Source of the DNA: Candidatus Uhrbacteria bacterium
GTDB taxonomy: Bacteria; Patescibacteriota; Patescibacteriia; 2-12-FULL-60-25
Reading direction: 5' to 3'
Assembly (NCBI GenBank): GCA_021413945.1
Contig: JAIOPK010000006.1
Span: forward strand, 186,001-250,000
Length of the DNA stretch: 64,000 nt
A program made the translations under genes and the position numbers. Positions 17,924 through 28,018 of this stretch are shown here, piece by piece. Below the pieces are notes generated by a model. The model saw only the letters and a list, made by a program, of their open reading frames with translations. It was not told the DNA's origin and did not search any database. The first letter of the stretch is position 1. The number at the start of each line of letters is the position of its first letter.

Positions 17924-20900
17924 GAATTTTGATTGCCTCGGGAATTTACCCGCCGGAAGGAGGAGGGCCTTCCATTTACAGCCATGCGATGGCTCGTGCT
18001 TTGGTTTCCATGGGGCATAACGTCTCGGTTGTCGCATATGGAGAAGAAGCGAGTTCGACGGCCGACGGTTGGCGTGTTGAACGTGTTTCACGGCGGGGTG
18101 GACCGCTTGTCCGCTATTTCCGTTACTTTTTGCGCGTTTGGAAGGCAATGAAGTCTGTCGATGTCGTGTACATGCAGGGCGCCGTGTCGGAGGGTTTGCC
18201 GACGACGATCGCCGCGGGATTGCGTCGTATTCCGACGGTTTATCGCATTCCCGGAGATTATGCGTGGGAAATGGCACAGCAAAAAGGCGACAAGGATTTG
18301 CTTGATGCATTTTTAGGGAAGCGACATCACGGGGTCATTGGTTTGTATGAGCGCATCGAACGATTTGTCGCAAAGCGTGCGAGTCGGATTATTGCGCCGA
18401 GTCAGTATTTGAAATCGGTTGCGATTCGATGGGGGATTGAATCGCCTTTTATCGAAGTCGTGCGTAATGCGGAAGATCCGTTGCCGGATGGTTTGTCGCG
18501 CGAGCAGATGCGTGAGAAGGAGAAACTTGGCGACTCGATTGTGTGTTTCACGATTGTGCGAGCAGTTCCTTGGAAAGGCATTGCAGAATTAATCGAGTGG
18601 TGGAAGGAATTGCCGGAGACGCATCGACTTGTAATGGCGGGGGATGGACCGGAGTTGGAGAAATGGAAAGCGATGGCGGCGAATTCCCCTGTGGCGAATC
18701 GCATCACATTTGTGGGTCGACAAAATCGTGAACAGATTGGGAATTGGATGCGTGCGGCGGATGTGTTTGTGCTGCATTCCGGATATGAAGGTTACCCGCA
18801 TGTGGTTGCGGAAGCCGCGTCGATGAGTGTGCCATGTTTGGTGAGCGATCAGGGTGGAAATCCGGAGACAAAGGATGTGTTTGGCGATCTTATCGAGGTA
18901 CTCCCGTTCCGAAGTCGTGAGGCGTGGGTGAATGCTTTGAAAAAGGTTGTAAGTCGAAAGTCGCAAGTCGAAAGTCATGGAAAGAAGTGGACGCATGGGG
19001 AGATGACGAAACGGGTCGAATCGATCTTGGTCGACACATCGCTGAAACAAGGACCGATGCAAACGCTGATGTTTTCTTTTGATCGAGGTTTGCTTGATAC
19101 AGAATCGGATTCGATGTCGCGCATTTCTAATCTCGCTGACGAGGGAATGGTGCAAGCGGTTGTTTTGTCGCGATTCAAGACTGATGAGATTTCGCAAATC
19201 GATCATGTTTCGGCTTTTGGTTTTTCCGGATCGAGTCTCATTCGATTCTTCCGTGCAATTGCACAGGGGTTAAGGATTGTGAAGTTGGCGCCAAATCGGA
19301 CCATGATTACGGCCCAGGATCCGTTTATTGCGGGGTTGGTGGGTTACATCGTTTCAAGAATCAAGGATGTTCCTTTGGAGGTGCAGGAGCATGGCGATTT
19401 TTATTCAGGATATTGGGTGAAGGAATCTTTGAAGAATCGAATCTTGTCGATGATTGGTCGATTTGTCCTGGCTCGAGCGGAACGTGTTCGTGTGGTAAGC
19501 GAACGTGTGAAGGAGCATTTGGTGAAGAAGGGGATCAAGGCCGAGAAGATCGATGTTATTCCTGTTGCTGTAGACGTACCCGGATTGTTGTCGGATCAGA
19601 TTCGATCGGCCGGTGATGTGTTCCGTTTTGTTGCGCCTTGTCGTTTTATTGAACAAAAAGGATTGGATGTTTTGCTGGAAGCGGCGGCAGAATTGAAACG
19701 TGAAAACGTTTCATTTCAACTTTCGTTGATTGGTCGAGGGTCATTGCTTCCCGCTTTGCACGGCATGATTGAAAAATTTGGTCTCGTTGGGGTTGTTACG
19801 ATTGAGGATTGGAAAGCGGGAAATGAAGTTTGGAAGAATGCGGACGGATTCGTCTTGTCATCACGCTATGAAGGATTTGGCCGCACGATTCTTGAGGCGA
19901 TGACGTCTCGTGTCGCTGTCGTGAGTACCAATGTTGGCTGTGTCGGCTCGTTGTTGCGACCTGATATCGACGGCAGAGTCGTTGGGGTTGGAGATGCAAG
20001 GGCTCTCGCTCATGCGATGAAGTTGACGATTGTCGAGAATGACGAAACGGCTTCAATGATTGCATCGGCGCATGAGCGAGCTTTGATGTTTCCTTCCATA
20101 CAGCAATTGCATGCGAAGCAACGAGAGGGGTGGCGGTATCTTTTGCAGATGGTTGCGGAAATTCGTCCACGTTTTGATTTGTGGGTGTTTGGTTTTGTAT
20201 TGTTTGCGCTTGCGACACGATTGCTATCGGCATTCTTGTTCCACCATAGCCTTGTGAACCGCGAGTGGGGTTTTTATACGCTCGTTGACCACTGGTTCCA
20301 AGGATACGGGTATTCGTATGCGACGGAGCTTGGATGTCCGTCTGCGTATCGCTCGCCAGGTTTTCTGTTCTTTCTGACGGCGCTTTATAGCGTGTTCCGT
20401 CCGGAGAATACGCTGGCGCAGGCTTTGGTGCAGAATTTGATCGCTTGGCTTGCATTGATTTTGGTTTATGTCGTCGGCAAGCGTTTTGTCGGCAAGAAGG
20501 CGGCATTACTTGGAGCGTTCATGATGGCGTGCTATCCGTACACGTTTTATCACTTCACGCAGTATTATCACACGTTCCTGTCGACGTTTATTTTGCTGTT
20601 TCTTGTTTGGACATTGCTGCGGTTGAAGGATAACAAAAAAATTACGACAGCGATTCTTGCCGGAGTTTCGATCGCCGCGCTTGCCTATATTCAAGGAACG
20701 ATTTTGCCGGCGACGCCATTCATCGTTCTTTGGTTGTTATGGTGCTGGTGGCCGGATTGGAAACGGACGATCCTTGTCGCCGTGATTATGGCGGTTGTTT
20801 CTGCCGGGTTGATTGCGCCGTGGACGTATCGCAACTATCAGGCGTTTCATGCGTTTGTTCCGTTCACGACGGATCTCGGGCACGGCATGTATAAAGCGAA

Positions 20901-21558
20901 CAATGATTATATTTACGAAATCACCAAACGAGGTTACCCGATGGAAATTATTGATGATCCGGTGGTTTCGTCGACGAATCCGAACTACATCATGTTTACG
21001 ATTCAGCCTTGGCTTAAAGCGGAGCTTGAAGCGGATGGTGTTTATCGAGACTCGACGTATTGGACGGAATGGCATCCTAAGTATCCTGTCGGCAAAATGG
21101 AGACTTGTTCCGAGCGAGGGTTGTTGAATGAAAAACAGTTCAGCGATTATTGGGCAGATCAGTCGAGCACATGGATGCGCGAGAATTTTTGGACGGAAGG
21201 TTGGAAGTTGCCGGTGCAGAAATTTAAAACGTTTTGGCAACCGGGACTGTTCCCAAGCGTAAAGACGGGAGCACCTTGGTCTTTTGCCGATAATCCGATA
21301 AAAGTATTTTTGGCGCGATTTGCGGTTTGGATTTCTACATTCGTTGTCGTTTGGATCGGATTACTTGGTCTTGTGATCGCGATGCGTCGGCGGAAGAAGG
21401 AAGCGGTGCTTATCGTCATCCTTCTTGTCGTGTATAGCTTGATGCACAGCTTGTTTGCGGGTTATACCAAGTATCGGATGCCGCTCGACCATCTCCTTGC
21501 GCCGTTTGCCGCTTACGCATTGTTTGTCTTGTATGAAACTCGTCTACGTCGCAAATAG
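17920..21558 (+). CDS. Three-module protein: GT4 + GT4 + multi-TM GT-C-like domain
   Basis: Module 1 MRILIASGIYPPEGGGPSIYSHAMA...HSGYEGYPHVVAEAASMSVPCLVSDQGG; module 2 PCRFIEQKGLDVLLEAA...LSSRYEGFGRTILEAMTSRVAVVSTNVG; module 3 multi-TM from FDLWVFGFVLFALATRLLSAFLFHH. Confidence 0.8.
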   Translation: MRILIASGIYPPEGGGPSIYSHAMARALVSMGHNVSVVAYGEEASSTADGWRVERVSRRGGPLVRYFRYFLRVWKAMKSVDVVYMQGAVSEGLPTTIAAGLRRIPTVYRIPGDYAWEMAQQKGDKDLLDAFLGKRHHGVIGLYERIERFVAKRASRIIAPSQYLKSVAIRWGIESPFIEVVRNAEDPLPDGLSREQMREKEKLGDSIVCFTIVRAVPWKGIAELIEWWKELPETHRLVMAGDGPELEKWKAMAANSPVANRITFVGRQNREQIGNWMRAADVFVLHSGYEGYPHVVAEAASMSVPCLVSDQGGNPETKDVFGDLIEVLPFRSREAWVNALKKVVSRKSQVESHGKKWTHGEMTKRVESILVDTSLKQGPMQTLMFSFDRGLLDTESDSMSRISNLADEGMVQAVVLSRFKTDEISQIDHVSAFGFSGSSLIRFFRAIAQGLRIVKLAPNRTMITAQDPFIAGLVGYIVSRIKDVPLEVQEHGDFYSGYWVKESLKNRILSMIGRFVLARAERVRVVSERVKEHLVKKGIKAEKIDVIPVAVDVPGLLSDQIRSAGDVFRFVAPCRFIEQKGLDVLLEAAAELKRENVSFQLSLIGRGSLLPALHGMIEKFGLVGVVTIEDWKAGNEVWKNADGFVLSSRYEGFGRTILEAMTSRVAVVSTNVGCVGSLLRPDIDGRVVGVGDARALAHAMKLTIVENDETASMIASAHERALMFPSIQQLHAKQREGWRYLLQMVAEIRPRFDLWVFGFVLFALATRLLSAFLFHHSLVNREWGFYTLVDHWFQGYGYSYATELGCPSAYRSPGFLFFLTALYSVFRPENTLAQALVQNLIAWLALILVYVVGKRFVGKKAALLGAFMMACYPYTFYHFTQYYHTFLSTFILLFLVWTLLRLKDNKKITTAILAGVSIAALAYIQGTILPATPFIVLWLLWCWWPDWKRTILVAVIMAVVSAGLIAPWTYRNYQAFHAFVPFTTDLGHGMYKANNDYIYEITKRGYPMEIIDDPVVSSTNPNYIMFTIQPWLKAELEADGVYRDSTYWTEWHPKYPVGKMETCSERGLLNEKQFSDYWADQSSTWMRENFWTEGWKLPVQKFKTFWQPGLFPSVKTGAPWSFADNPIKVFLARFAVWISTFVVVWIGLLGLVIAMRRRKKEAVLIVILLVVYSLMHSLFAGYTKYRMPLDHLLAPFAAYALFVLYETRLRRK
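18951..18978 (+). repeat. Heptanucleotide tandem repeat (AAGTCGA/AAGTCGC), about 4 units
   Basis: AAGTCGA-AAGTCGC-AAGTCGA-AAGTCAT, at the linker between the two GT4 modules. Confidence 0.85.
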
Positions 21559-22660
21559 CCGATTTCCTTCAGAGAAGGCTCAGAGTGATCAAGTGATGGC
21601 GATGTGCCGTTCTTTTGCGGCGCTTGGACATGAAGTGACGCTGCTTGTTCCGGATCGTAAGCCGGTACAGCATGAGGATCCGTTTGCGTATTACGGAGTC
21701 GAGCCTTCATTCGCGTTCAAGCGTCTTCCTTGTGTCGATGCGATTCAGTGGTTGTGGCTTGGACGCATCGGACTTTGGATTCAGACGTCGACGTTCTTGT
21801 GGTCGCTTAGAAAAGAACTTCGTCTACTGAAGCCGGATGTCGTGTTTAGCCGCGAGCTCTATGTATTTGCCGTTCCAGGAGTTCCGGGAAAACGTGTTTG
21901 GGAATCGCATTCTCTGCACCGATCTTTTTGGGCGATGCGTATCGCAAGAGGTCTCGACAAGATTGTGACGCTGACAAAGGCGAGCAAGGATCGATTAGTT
22001 GAGGCCGGAGTTTTGGCCGATCGCGTTATGGTCGAGGCAGATGCGGTTGATCCAAAGATGTTTGAGCATCGATATGATCGTGCGGATGTTCGACGAGAGT
22101 TAGGAATTGCCGATGATGTGTATGTTTGTTTGTACACGGGTAAGTTTACGACGATGAACATGTCTAAAGGCTTGGATGAGTCGATTTCAGCTGTTGGAAA
22201 GCTCGTTGACCAAAGAAAAAATATTTTGCTACTTGCCGTCGGCGGAACTCCGCAAGAGTTGGAGCGGTATGCGAGCAAGGTCGGACCGAATGTTCGACTG
22301 CTTGGGCATCAGCCGCAAGCGACACTCGGGAAGTTTTATACCGTTGCGGATTTACTGCTTATGCCGTTTCCGTATACGGAGCATTATGCGTATTACATGT
22401 CGCCGCTGAAGTTATTCGAATATCTGATGAGCGGAGTACCGATGGTGGTGACGGATTTGCCGAGCGTGCGCGAAATCGTTTCCGAGTCGAGCGCGATTAT
22501 CGCCAAGCCTGGGGATGTCGACTCGCTCGAAGCCTCCATTCGACAGGCAATCGACCAACCGGAAGAGGCTCGGAAACGAGCGCTTGAAGCAAAGAGAATA
22601 TCGGCTCAATATACTTGGATTGAGCGCGCCAAGCGGATTTGCGCTATTCTATGGCCATGA
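21533..22660 (+). CDS. Glycosyltransferase family 4
   Basis: MKLVYVANSRFPSEKAQSDQVMAMCRSFAALGHEVTLLVP; FPYTEHYAYYMSPLKLFEYLMSGVPMVVTDLPSVREIV. Confidence 0.85.
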   Translation: MKLVYVANSRFPSEKAQSDQVMAMCRSFAALGHEVTLLVPDRKPVQHEDPFAYYGVEPSFAFKRLPCVDAIQWLWLGRIGLWIQTSTFLWSLRKELRLLKPDVVFSRELYVFAVPGVPGKRVWESHSLHRSFWAMRIARGLDKIVTLTKASKDRLVEAGVLADRVMVEADAVDPKMFEHRYDRADVRRELGIADDVYVCLYTGKFTTMNMSKGLDESISAVGKLVDQRKNILLLAVGGTPQELERYASKVGPNVRLLGHQPQATLGKFYTVADLLLMPFPYTEHYAYYMSPLKLFEYLMSGVPMVVTDLPSVREIVSESSAIIAKPGDVDSLEASIRQAIDQPEEARKRALEAKRISAQYTWIERAKRICAILWP

Positions 22661-23364
22661 TTTCCTTCATTTTTCCGGCTTTTAACGAAGCCGAAAACTT
22701 GAAACGGATCCCCGTCGAGGTGATTCCGGTATTTGATGCGCTTGGAATGGAGTATGAGATCGTTGTCATCGACGATGGAAGCCGTGATGAAACCGCCGCG
22801 GTCGCCGAATCGCTCGGTGGACCGGTGCGACTCGTTCGGCATGAAAAAAACGCCGGACTTGGTTCGGCCGTGCGTACGGGAATTCGTGAATCAAGAGGGG
22901 ACTTTGTTGTCACGATGGATAGCGATCTCACATTTGCACCGGAGCTCGTTAAAGAGTTGATGGCAAGATATCAGCAAGGTGATGTTGACTTTGTGTCCGG
23001 CTCTCCTAAGCTTGCGGGCTTTGGAAAAGATATTCCATCGTATCGCATTTTTATTTCGCATGTCGCGACACTGGTTTATAAGCTTGTTGTCGGCGCTAAT
23101 GTGACGGCCGTGAGTCCCATCTTCCGGTTGTATCGACGCGAGCATCTTATCGAATTGCCGATTAAGGCGACGGGATTTGATATTAACGCGGAAATTCTTT
23201 TCCATTTGGTCCGACGCGGCCGACGTGTCGCGGAAATTCCCGCTCCGCTCACCGTCCGCATTCACGGCGAGAGCAATCTTGATTATCCCAAAGAAATGAA
23301 GCGTCACATTCGACTCATTATGCGCATGTTAAAGATGCGATTGTTTGGTATTGAGAGCGTATGA
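22657..23364 (+). CDS. Glycosyltransferase family 2 (dolichol-phosphate-mannosyltransferase-like)
   Basis: MISFIFPAFNEAENLKRIPVEVIPV...EIVVIDDGSRDETAAVAE...DFVVTMDSDLTF. Confidence 0.85.
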   Translation: MISFIFPAFNEAENLKRIPVEVIPVFDALGMEYEIVVIDDGSRDETAAVAESLGGPVRLVRHEKNAGLGSAVRTGIRESRGDFVVTMDSDLTFAPELVKELMARYQQGDVDFVSGSPKLAGFGKDIPSYRIFISHVATLVYKLVVGANVTAVSPIFRLYRREHLIELPIKATGFDINAEILFHLVRRGRRVAEIPAPLTVRIHGESNLDYPKEMKRHIRLIMRMLKMRLFGIESV

Positions 23365-24080
23365 AGCTCTCGCGACAGACGGCACTTAAAATTCATTTTG
23401 TCCTCGACCAGCTTTTGCCTCCGCTCTTGCGCGATGCAAGATGGTTCATGTCGATTCCGTTTCGCATATTGTACAAGGATCGTGCGCATGTCTTTTTGAC
23501 GTTTAAAGAAAAAGCTTGGTCGATGACGGAAGAAGAATTTGCGCAAGCCTATCGAGATGTGGAACCGGTCTTGATGGAACGTGATACGGATTTGACCGAG
23601 GATGCGATCGATGCGGTTTTGAAAGAAGTTGTCGGCGAGAATGTTCTTGAGGCCGGTTGTGGCAAAGGCGTCCTTATTGGCAAGTTGTCGGAGCGATGGA
23701 AGGTTACCGGTACGGATATTATTATCAGTGAACATGCTCGACGGCATACGAGTGCGACTTTTTTTGAAGCGAATGTCGAGGCGTTGCCGTTTGCGGATAA
23801 GAGTTTTGATACTGTTGTCTGTACACATACGCTTGAGCATGTTCGCGATCTCGCCAAGTCGCTTTCCGAGCTTCGTCGAGTCGCAAAAAAGAAACTCGTT
23901 ATCGTCGTCCCCAAGCAACGACCGTATCGATATACCTTTGATCTGCATCTTCACTTTTTTCCGTATGCATCGTCGCTTTTGGGTGCGTTTGGGGAGCCTG
24001 TAGGCACGCATTCCTTGCGTGAGGTTGGCGGAGATTGGTTGTACACGGAGACGCTTGCCACGGAACCAGGTCAGCCGTAA
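23361..24080 (+). CDS. SAM-dependent methyltransferase
   Basis: ENVLEAGCGKGVLIGKLSERWKVTGTDI; FDTVVCTHTLEHVRDLAKSLSELRRVAK. Confidence 0.8.
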   Translation: MKLSRQTALKIHFVLDQLLPPLLRDARWFMSIPFRILYKDRAHVFLTFKEKAWSMTEEEFAQAYRDVEPVLMERDTDLTEDAIDAVLKEVVGENVLEAGCGKGVLIGKLSERWKVTGTDIIISEHARRHTSATFFEANVEALPFADKSFDTVVCTHTLEHVRDLAKSLSELRRVAKKKLVIVVPKQRPYRYTFDLHLHFFPYASSLLGAFGEPVGTHSLREVGGDWLYTETLATEPGQP

Positions 24081-24092
24081 GATGCGATTCAC

Positions 24093-25169
24093 ATGAAAAC
24101 GGTGTTTTTGGTGGCGGGAGCACGGCCGAATTTCATCAAGATTGCGCCTCTTTATGAGGCTTTACGCAATCTCGGTTTTGGCGTGGTTTTGGTGCATACG
24201 GGCCAGCACTATGACGCTAATATGTCGGACGTTTTTTTTAAGGAATTAGGGATTCCGGATCCGGATGTCCATTTGGGGGTCGGTGCAGGCGATCGTATCG
24301 CGCAGTCGCAGAAAATTACAGCCGCATTGATTCCGCTTCTTCAAACGCAAAAACCGAATGCGATTATTGTTGTTGGCGATGTGACTTCCAGTGCCGCCGG
24401 TGCGATGGCGGGTGTTGCGGCGAACATTCCGGTTGTGCATGTGGAAGCGGGGTTACGATCGCACAATTGGAGAATGCCGGAAGAATTGAATCGCATGATT
24501 GCGGATCATCATTCCGATTACCTTTTTGTTTCAGATGACGCAGGGCTCGTACACTTGGAGGATGAGCGCATACCGAAAGAACGTATCCACTACGTCGGCA
24601 ATATCATGATCGACTCGTTGCGCAAGTCCGAGCCGATGGCGGAGTCATCGACGATTCTCGAACAGCATTCGATCGCGCCAAAATCGTACGGTGTTCTGAC
24701 TCTGCATCGACCGGAAACCGTGGATCACCCAGAGACGTTGAAGATTGTGTGGGAATCGTTGAAGAAAATTTCAGAGACATTACCTCTGATTTTCCCGGTG
24801 CATCCTCGGACCAAGTCGCGCATGCAGGAATTGGCGGGAGAGAATTCGCGCATCAAAATTGTCGATCCGATCGGCTACATGGACATGATCAAGCTCGTGA
24901 AAAACTCGAAGCTTGTTCTTACGGATTCCGGCGGATTGCAAGAAGAGACGACGGCGATGTCGATTCCGTGTATTACGTTGCGCGATGAAACGGAGCGACC
25001 GTCGACCGTGACGTATGGAACGAGTGTCGTTGTCGGTCGCGATCCGGAAAAAATTCTGGCGGCTTTTGAGCAAGCGATGACCGGCGAGTGGAAAAATGGC
25101 GGACTGCCTCCGATGTGGGATGGAAAGACGGCGGATCGTATTGCGGAGATTTTGGCAAAACTCTTGTAA
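24093..25169 (+). CDS. wecB: UDP-N-acetylglucosamine 2-epimerase (non-hydrolysing)
   Basis: ARPNFIKIAPLYEAL; HTGQHYDANMSDVFF; HVEAGLRSHNWRMPEELNRMIADHHSD; LTDSGGLQEETTAMSIPCITLRDETERP. Confidence 0.9.
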   Translation: MKTVFLVAGARPNFIKIAPLYEALRNLGFGVVLVHTGQHYDANMSDVFFKELGIPDPDVHLGVGAGDRIAQSQKITAALIPLLQTQKPNAIIVVGDVTSSAAGAMAGVAANIPVVHVEAGLRSHNWRMPEELNRMIADHHSDYLFVSDDAGLVHLEDERIPKERIHYVGNIMIDSLRKSEPMAESSTILEQHSIAPKSYGVLTLHRPETVDHPETLKIVWESLKKISETLPLIFPVHPRTKSRMQELAGENSRIKIVDPIGYMDMIKLVKNSKLVLTDSGGLQEETTAMSIPCITLRDETERPSTVTYGTSVVVGRDPEKILAAFEQAMTGEWKNGGLPPMWDGKTADRIAEILAKLL

Positions 25170-25174
25170 GAATT

Positions 25175-26185
25175 ATGTCCAAACGTCTCTTGTTCATAAC
25201 GCCAAAGATCAACGACAAGGACGATGACGTTGCGTTTGCGGCTTTGTGGGCCAAAGGGTTCCAAGAAGCCGGTTTTGATGTGACGATTGTTTGCGGCGAG
25301 AAAGGGGAGACGAGTTTACCAAATGTCTACTCGCTCAATCATAAACCCGGCGATCGCCTAGGATCGCTTCTGCGATTCTGGAAGCTGATGTTTTCCTTGA
25401 AGTATGACCGCGTCTTTGTGCACATGAATACGCGATGGCTTGCGGCTGGGGCTTTGTATTGGAAATTGCGAGGGATTCCTACGTATCTTTGGTTTACGCA
25501 TTACACCAATACCGCGACGATGAAGCTTGGTCAGATTGCGGTGACACGTTTTTTCTGCGCGACCAAAGAATCGCTACCGCATTATGATGGCGATCCTCGA
25601 AAGATCGTGACGGGGCATGGGATCGATACGGAATATTGGAATGTGCCGGAATTAGCGGAGCGCGAGCCGGCGACGCATTTGCTTGCCGTGCATCGTATCT
25701 CGCGATCGAAACGCCTCGACGTCGTTCTGCGTGCGCTTGCGTTGCTTCCTGTCGAATATACGCTGACGCATTATGGTCGACCGCTTGATCCGTCGGCTGA
25801 TAATAATTACCAGGGTGAAATTGAGACGCTTGTGAAAGATCTTGGATTGACGGAGCGCGTCAGATTCATGGGGTCGGTTCCAATGCCGTCGCTTCGAGAG
25901 ATTTATCCGCGATTTCGAACGTTTATTAACTTGGTACCGAAGACGATCGATAAATCTGCGTTGGAGGCGATGTATTGCGGTTTGACGCCGGTTATTATCC
26001 AAGGCCATGCGGAAGCGATCGGATATCCGGATTTTCCAAAGGATGAAACGCCGGAGGTGATTGCGGAGTTTATTCGCGGGATGCGAATTCACTCGCGCGA
26101 GGAATTGCGCTCCATTGTCGAGCAGGGACATAGCATGAAGTCGCTGATCGCTAAGATGTCGTCGTTTATCATGCCGGGGAAATAA
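25175..26185 (+). CDS. Glycosyltransferase family 4
   Basis: MSKRLLFITPKINDKDDDVAFAALWAKGFQEAGFDVTIVCG; HRISRSKRLDVVLRALALLP. Confidence 0.75.
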   Translation: MSKRLLFITPKINDKDDDVAFAALWAKGFQEAGFDVTIVCGEKGETSLPNVYSLNHKPGDRLGSLLRFWKLMFSLKYDRVFVHMNTRWLAAGALYWKLRGIPTYLWFTHYTNTATMKLGQIAVTRFFCATKESLPHYDGDPRKIVTGHGIDTEYWNVPELAEREPATHLLAVHRISRSKRLDVVLRALALLPVEYTLTHYGRPLDPSADNNYQGEIETLVKDLGLTERVRFMGSVPMPSLREIYPRFRTFINLVPKTIDKSALEAMYCGLTPVIIQGHAEAIGYPDFPKDETPEVIAEFIRGMRIHSREELRSIVEQGHSMKSLIAKMSSFIMPGK

Positions 26186-26186
26186 T

Positions 26187-28013
26187 ATGTGCGGTATTAA
26201 TGGTTTTACATGGCGTGATCCGGGGCTCCTGCGAAAGATGCATGAGCTTACGAGTCATCGCGGACCGGATGACCAAGGGCTTTGGGAAACCGAGTCCGTT
26301 TCTTTTGCACATAATCGATTGTCGATCATTGATCTGACGCCGGGAGGACATCAACCGATGGCGTCGCCGGATGGACGTTTCACGATCGTTTTTAATGGTG
26401 AGATTTATAATTATCGTGAGCTGCGAGCGGAGCTTGAAGGAATGGGCGAGAGATTTACGTCGACGTCGGATACGGAAGTACTGCTTCGAATGTTTTCGCG
26501 TCTTGGTGAGGCGTGTTTGCCGCGCTTGAACGGTATTTTTGCTTTTGCGCTTTGGGATCGGGATGAAAAGAGTTTGCGTTTGGTGCGCGATCAGATCGGG
26601 GTGAAACCGTTGTATTACTTCTTTGATGGAAAACAGCTCGCGTTTTCATCGGAGATGAAGGCGTTGTTACCGATCGTACCGGAACGAAAGATCGACAAAG
26701 ATGCTTTGAATGCGTATTTCCGGTTGCTGTATGTTCCGGGGGAGAAAACGATGGTCGAAGGGATTAAACGCCTGTCTCCCGGTCATGTCGCTTTGTTTCA
26801 GAATGGAAAGTTTACAGTCGAAGCGTTTTGGAAATTGCAGGAAGGGGAGCGAGTTGGAAGTTATGAGGATGCGGTCGAGGGAGTGCGTGAGCGATTGAGG
26901 TCGTCGGTGGCGCGGCAGTTGGTTTCCGATCGACCTGTTGGCGTGTTTTTGTCCGGAGGTATCGACTCGTCGGCGATTCTCGGGTTGGCGAGTGAGGCGT
27001 CGAGCGGACCGCTGAAGGCGTTCACTGTTTCATATGCTTCGGATTTTCAACAGGAGAAATACAATGCGGATGCGGAACTTGCCGCGAGAACAGCGAAACA
27101 TTTTGGAGCGGAGCATCAAGTCATCCGACTCGACGCGATGATGGCGCGCGATCTTCTTGAGACAACGGCTTGGCAAATGGATGAGCCGGTTGCGAATCAT
27201 ATTCAGACCTCGACGTATGCGCTCGCCAAGTTTGCGAAGCCGGAAATTACGGTTGCGCTTGGAGGAGATGGGGGCGACGAGTTGTTTGGCGGTTATCCGC
27301 GTTATTGGTATGCGGCGCAGATCGACAAACTGCAGAAGTTCCCGTTCCCGTGGAGTTTGTTCGACAGTATCCCGAAGGATTCTTGGAAGAAGTTGGCGGC
27401 AAATTCGGGATTGGACCGACACCTTTCGTTTGTGGCGCAGAAGGAAATCGATATAGAATCGATTTTGAAAGGTGGGATGAATGATTCGTCGGTGACGGCG
27501 CAAATACTAGCTCCGTATTTTGTCGACAGTTGGAAAGACAAGACGAATGGTTTGATGGCGGCAGATGTTCGGACATGGATTCCGGATGAGTCATTGATTC
27601 GAACGGATCGTTTGACGATGGCGCATGGACTTGAACAGCGCGTACCGATTCTTGATATCGATCTTGTCGAATATGCGTTCCGTATTCCGTCGAAATATAA
27701 ACTAGGTGATCGGAAGCAGGGGAAGCGCGTCCTCATCGATGCGATGAAGCCGTGGATTGCCCCGCATCTTTTGGCCGAGGAGAAGCGCGCGTGGAATTCA
27801 CCGATGGCCAAGTGGATTCGCGGACCGCTCGAGCCGTATATGCGCGAGATATTGTCACCGAGCTATGTTGAGGGAACTTCGTCTATTCTCGATTTTGAGG
27901 GTCTGAATCGGATGCTGGATGCGCATATCTCTCAAAAGCGATACGCGTTGGCGCCGCTTTGGGCGGCCGTATCGTTCCAGCTCTGGTATAAAAAGGTCTT
28001 TTCTGGTAAATAG
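26187..28013 (+). CDS. asnB: Asparagine synthase-type amidotransferase, paralog 2
   Basis: MCGINGFTWRDPG; FNGEIYNYRELRAEL; PVGVFLSGGIDSSAILGLA; LGGDGGDELFGGYPRY. Confidence 0.9.
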   Translation: MCGINGFTWRDPGLLRKMHELTSHRGPDDQGLWETESVSFAHNRLSIIDLTPGGHQPMASPDGRFTIVFNGEIYNYRELRAELEGMGERFTSTSDTEVLLRMFSRLGEACLPRLNGIFAFALWDRDEKSLRLVRDQIGVKPLYYFFDGKQLAFSSEMKALLPIVPERKIDKDALNAYFRLLYVPGEKTMVEGIKRLSPGHVALFQNGKFTVEAFWKLQEGERVGSYEDAVEGVRERLRSSVARQLVSDRPVGVFLSGGIDSSAILGLASEASSGPLKAFTVSYASDFQQEKYNADAELAARTAKHFGAEHQVIRLDAMMARDLLETTAWQMDEPVANHIQTSTYALAKFAKPEITVALGGDGGDELFGGYPRYWYAAQIDKLQKFPFPWSLFDSIPKDSWKKLAANSGLDRHLSFVAQKEIDIESILKGGMNDSSVTAQILAPYFVDSWKDKTNGLMAADVRTWIPDESLIRTDRLTMAHGLEQRVPILDIDLVEYAFRIPSKYKLGDRKQGKRVLIDAMKPWIAPHLLAEEKRAWNSPMAKWIRGPLEPYMREILSPSYVEGTSSILDFEGLNRMLDAHISQKRYALAPLWAAVSFQLWYKKVFSGK

Positions 28014-28018
28014 GCCCT

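Noticed and set aside
17369-18310. 313-aa minus-strand ORF
   Set aside because: Antisense to the methyltransferase and GT fusion. Basic, low-complexity composition without motifs.
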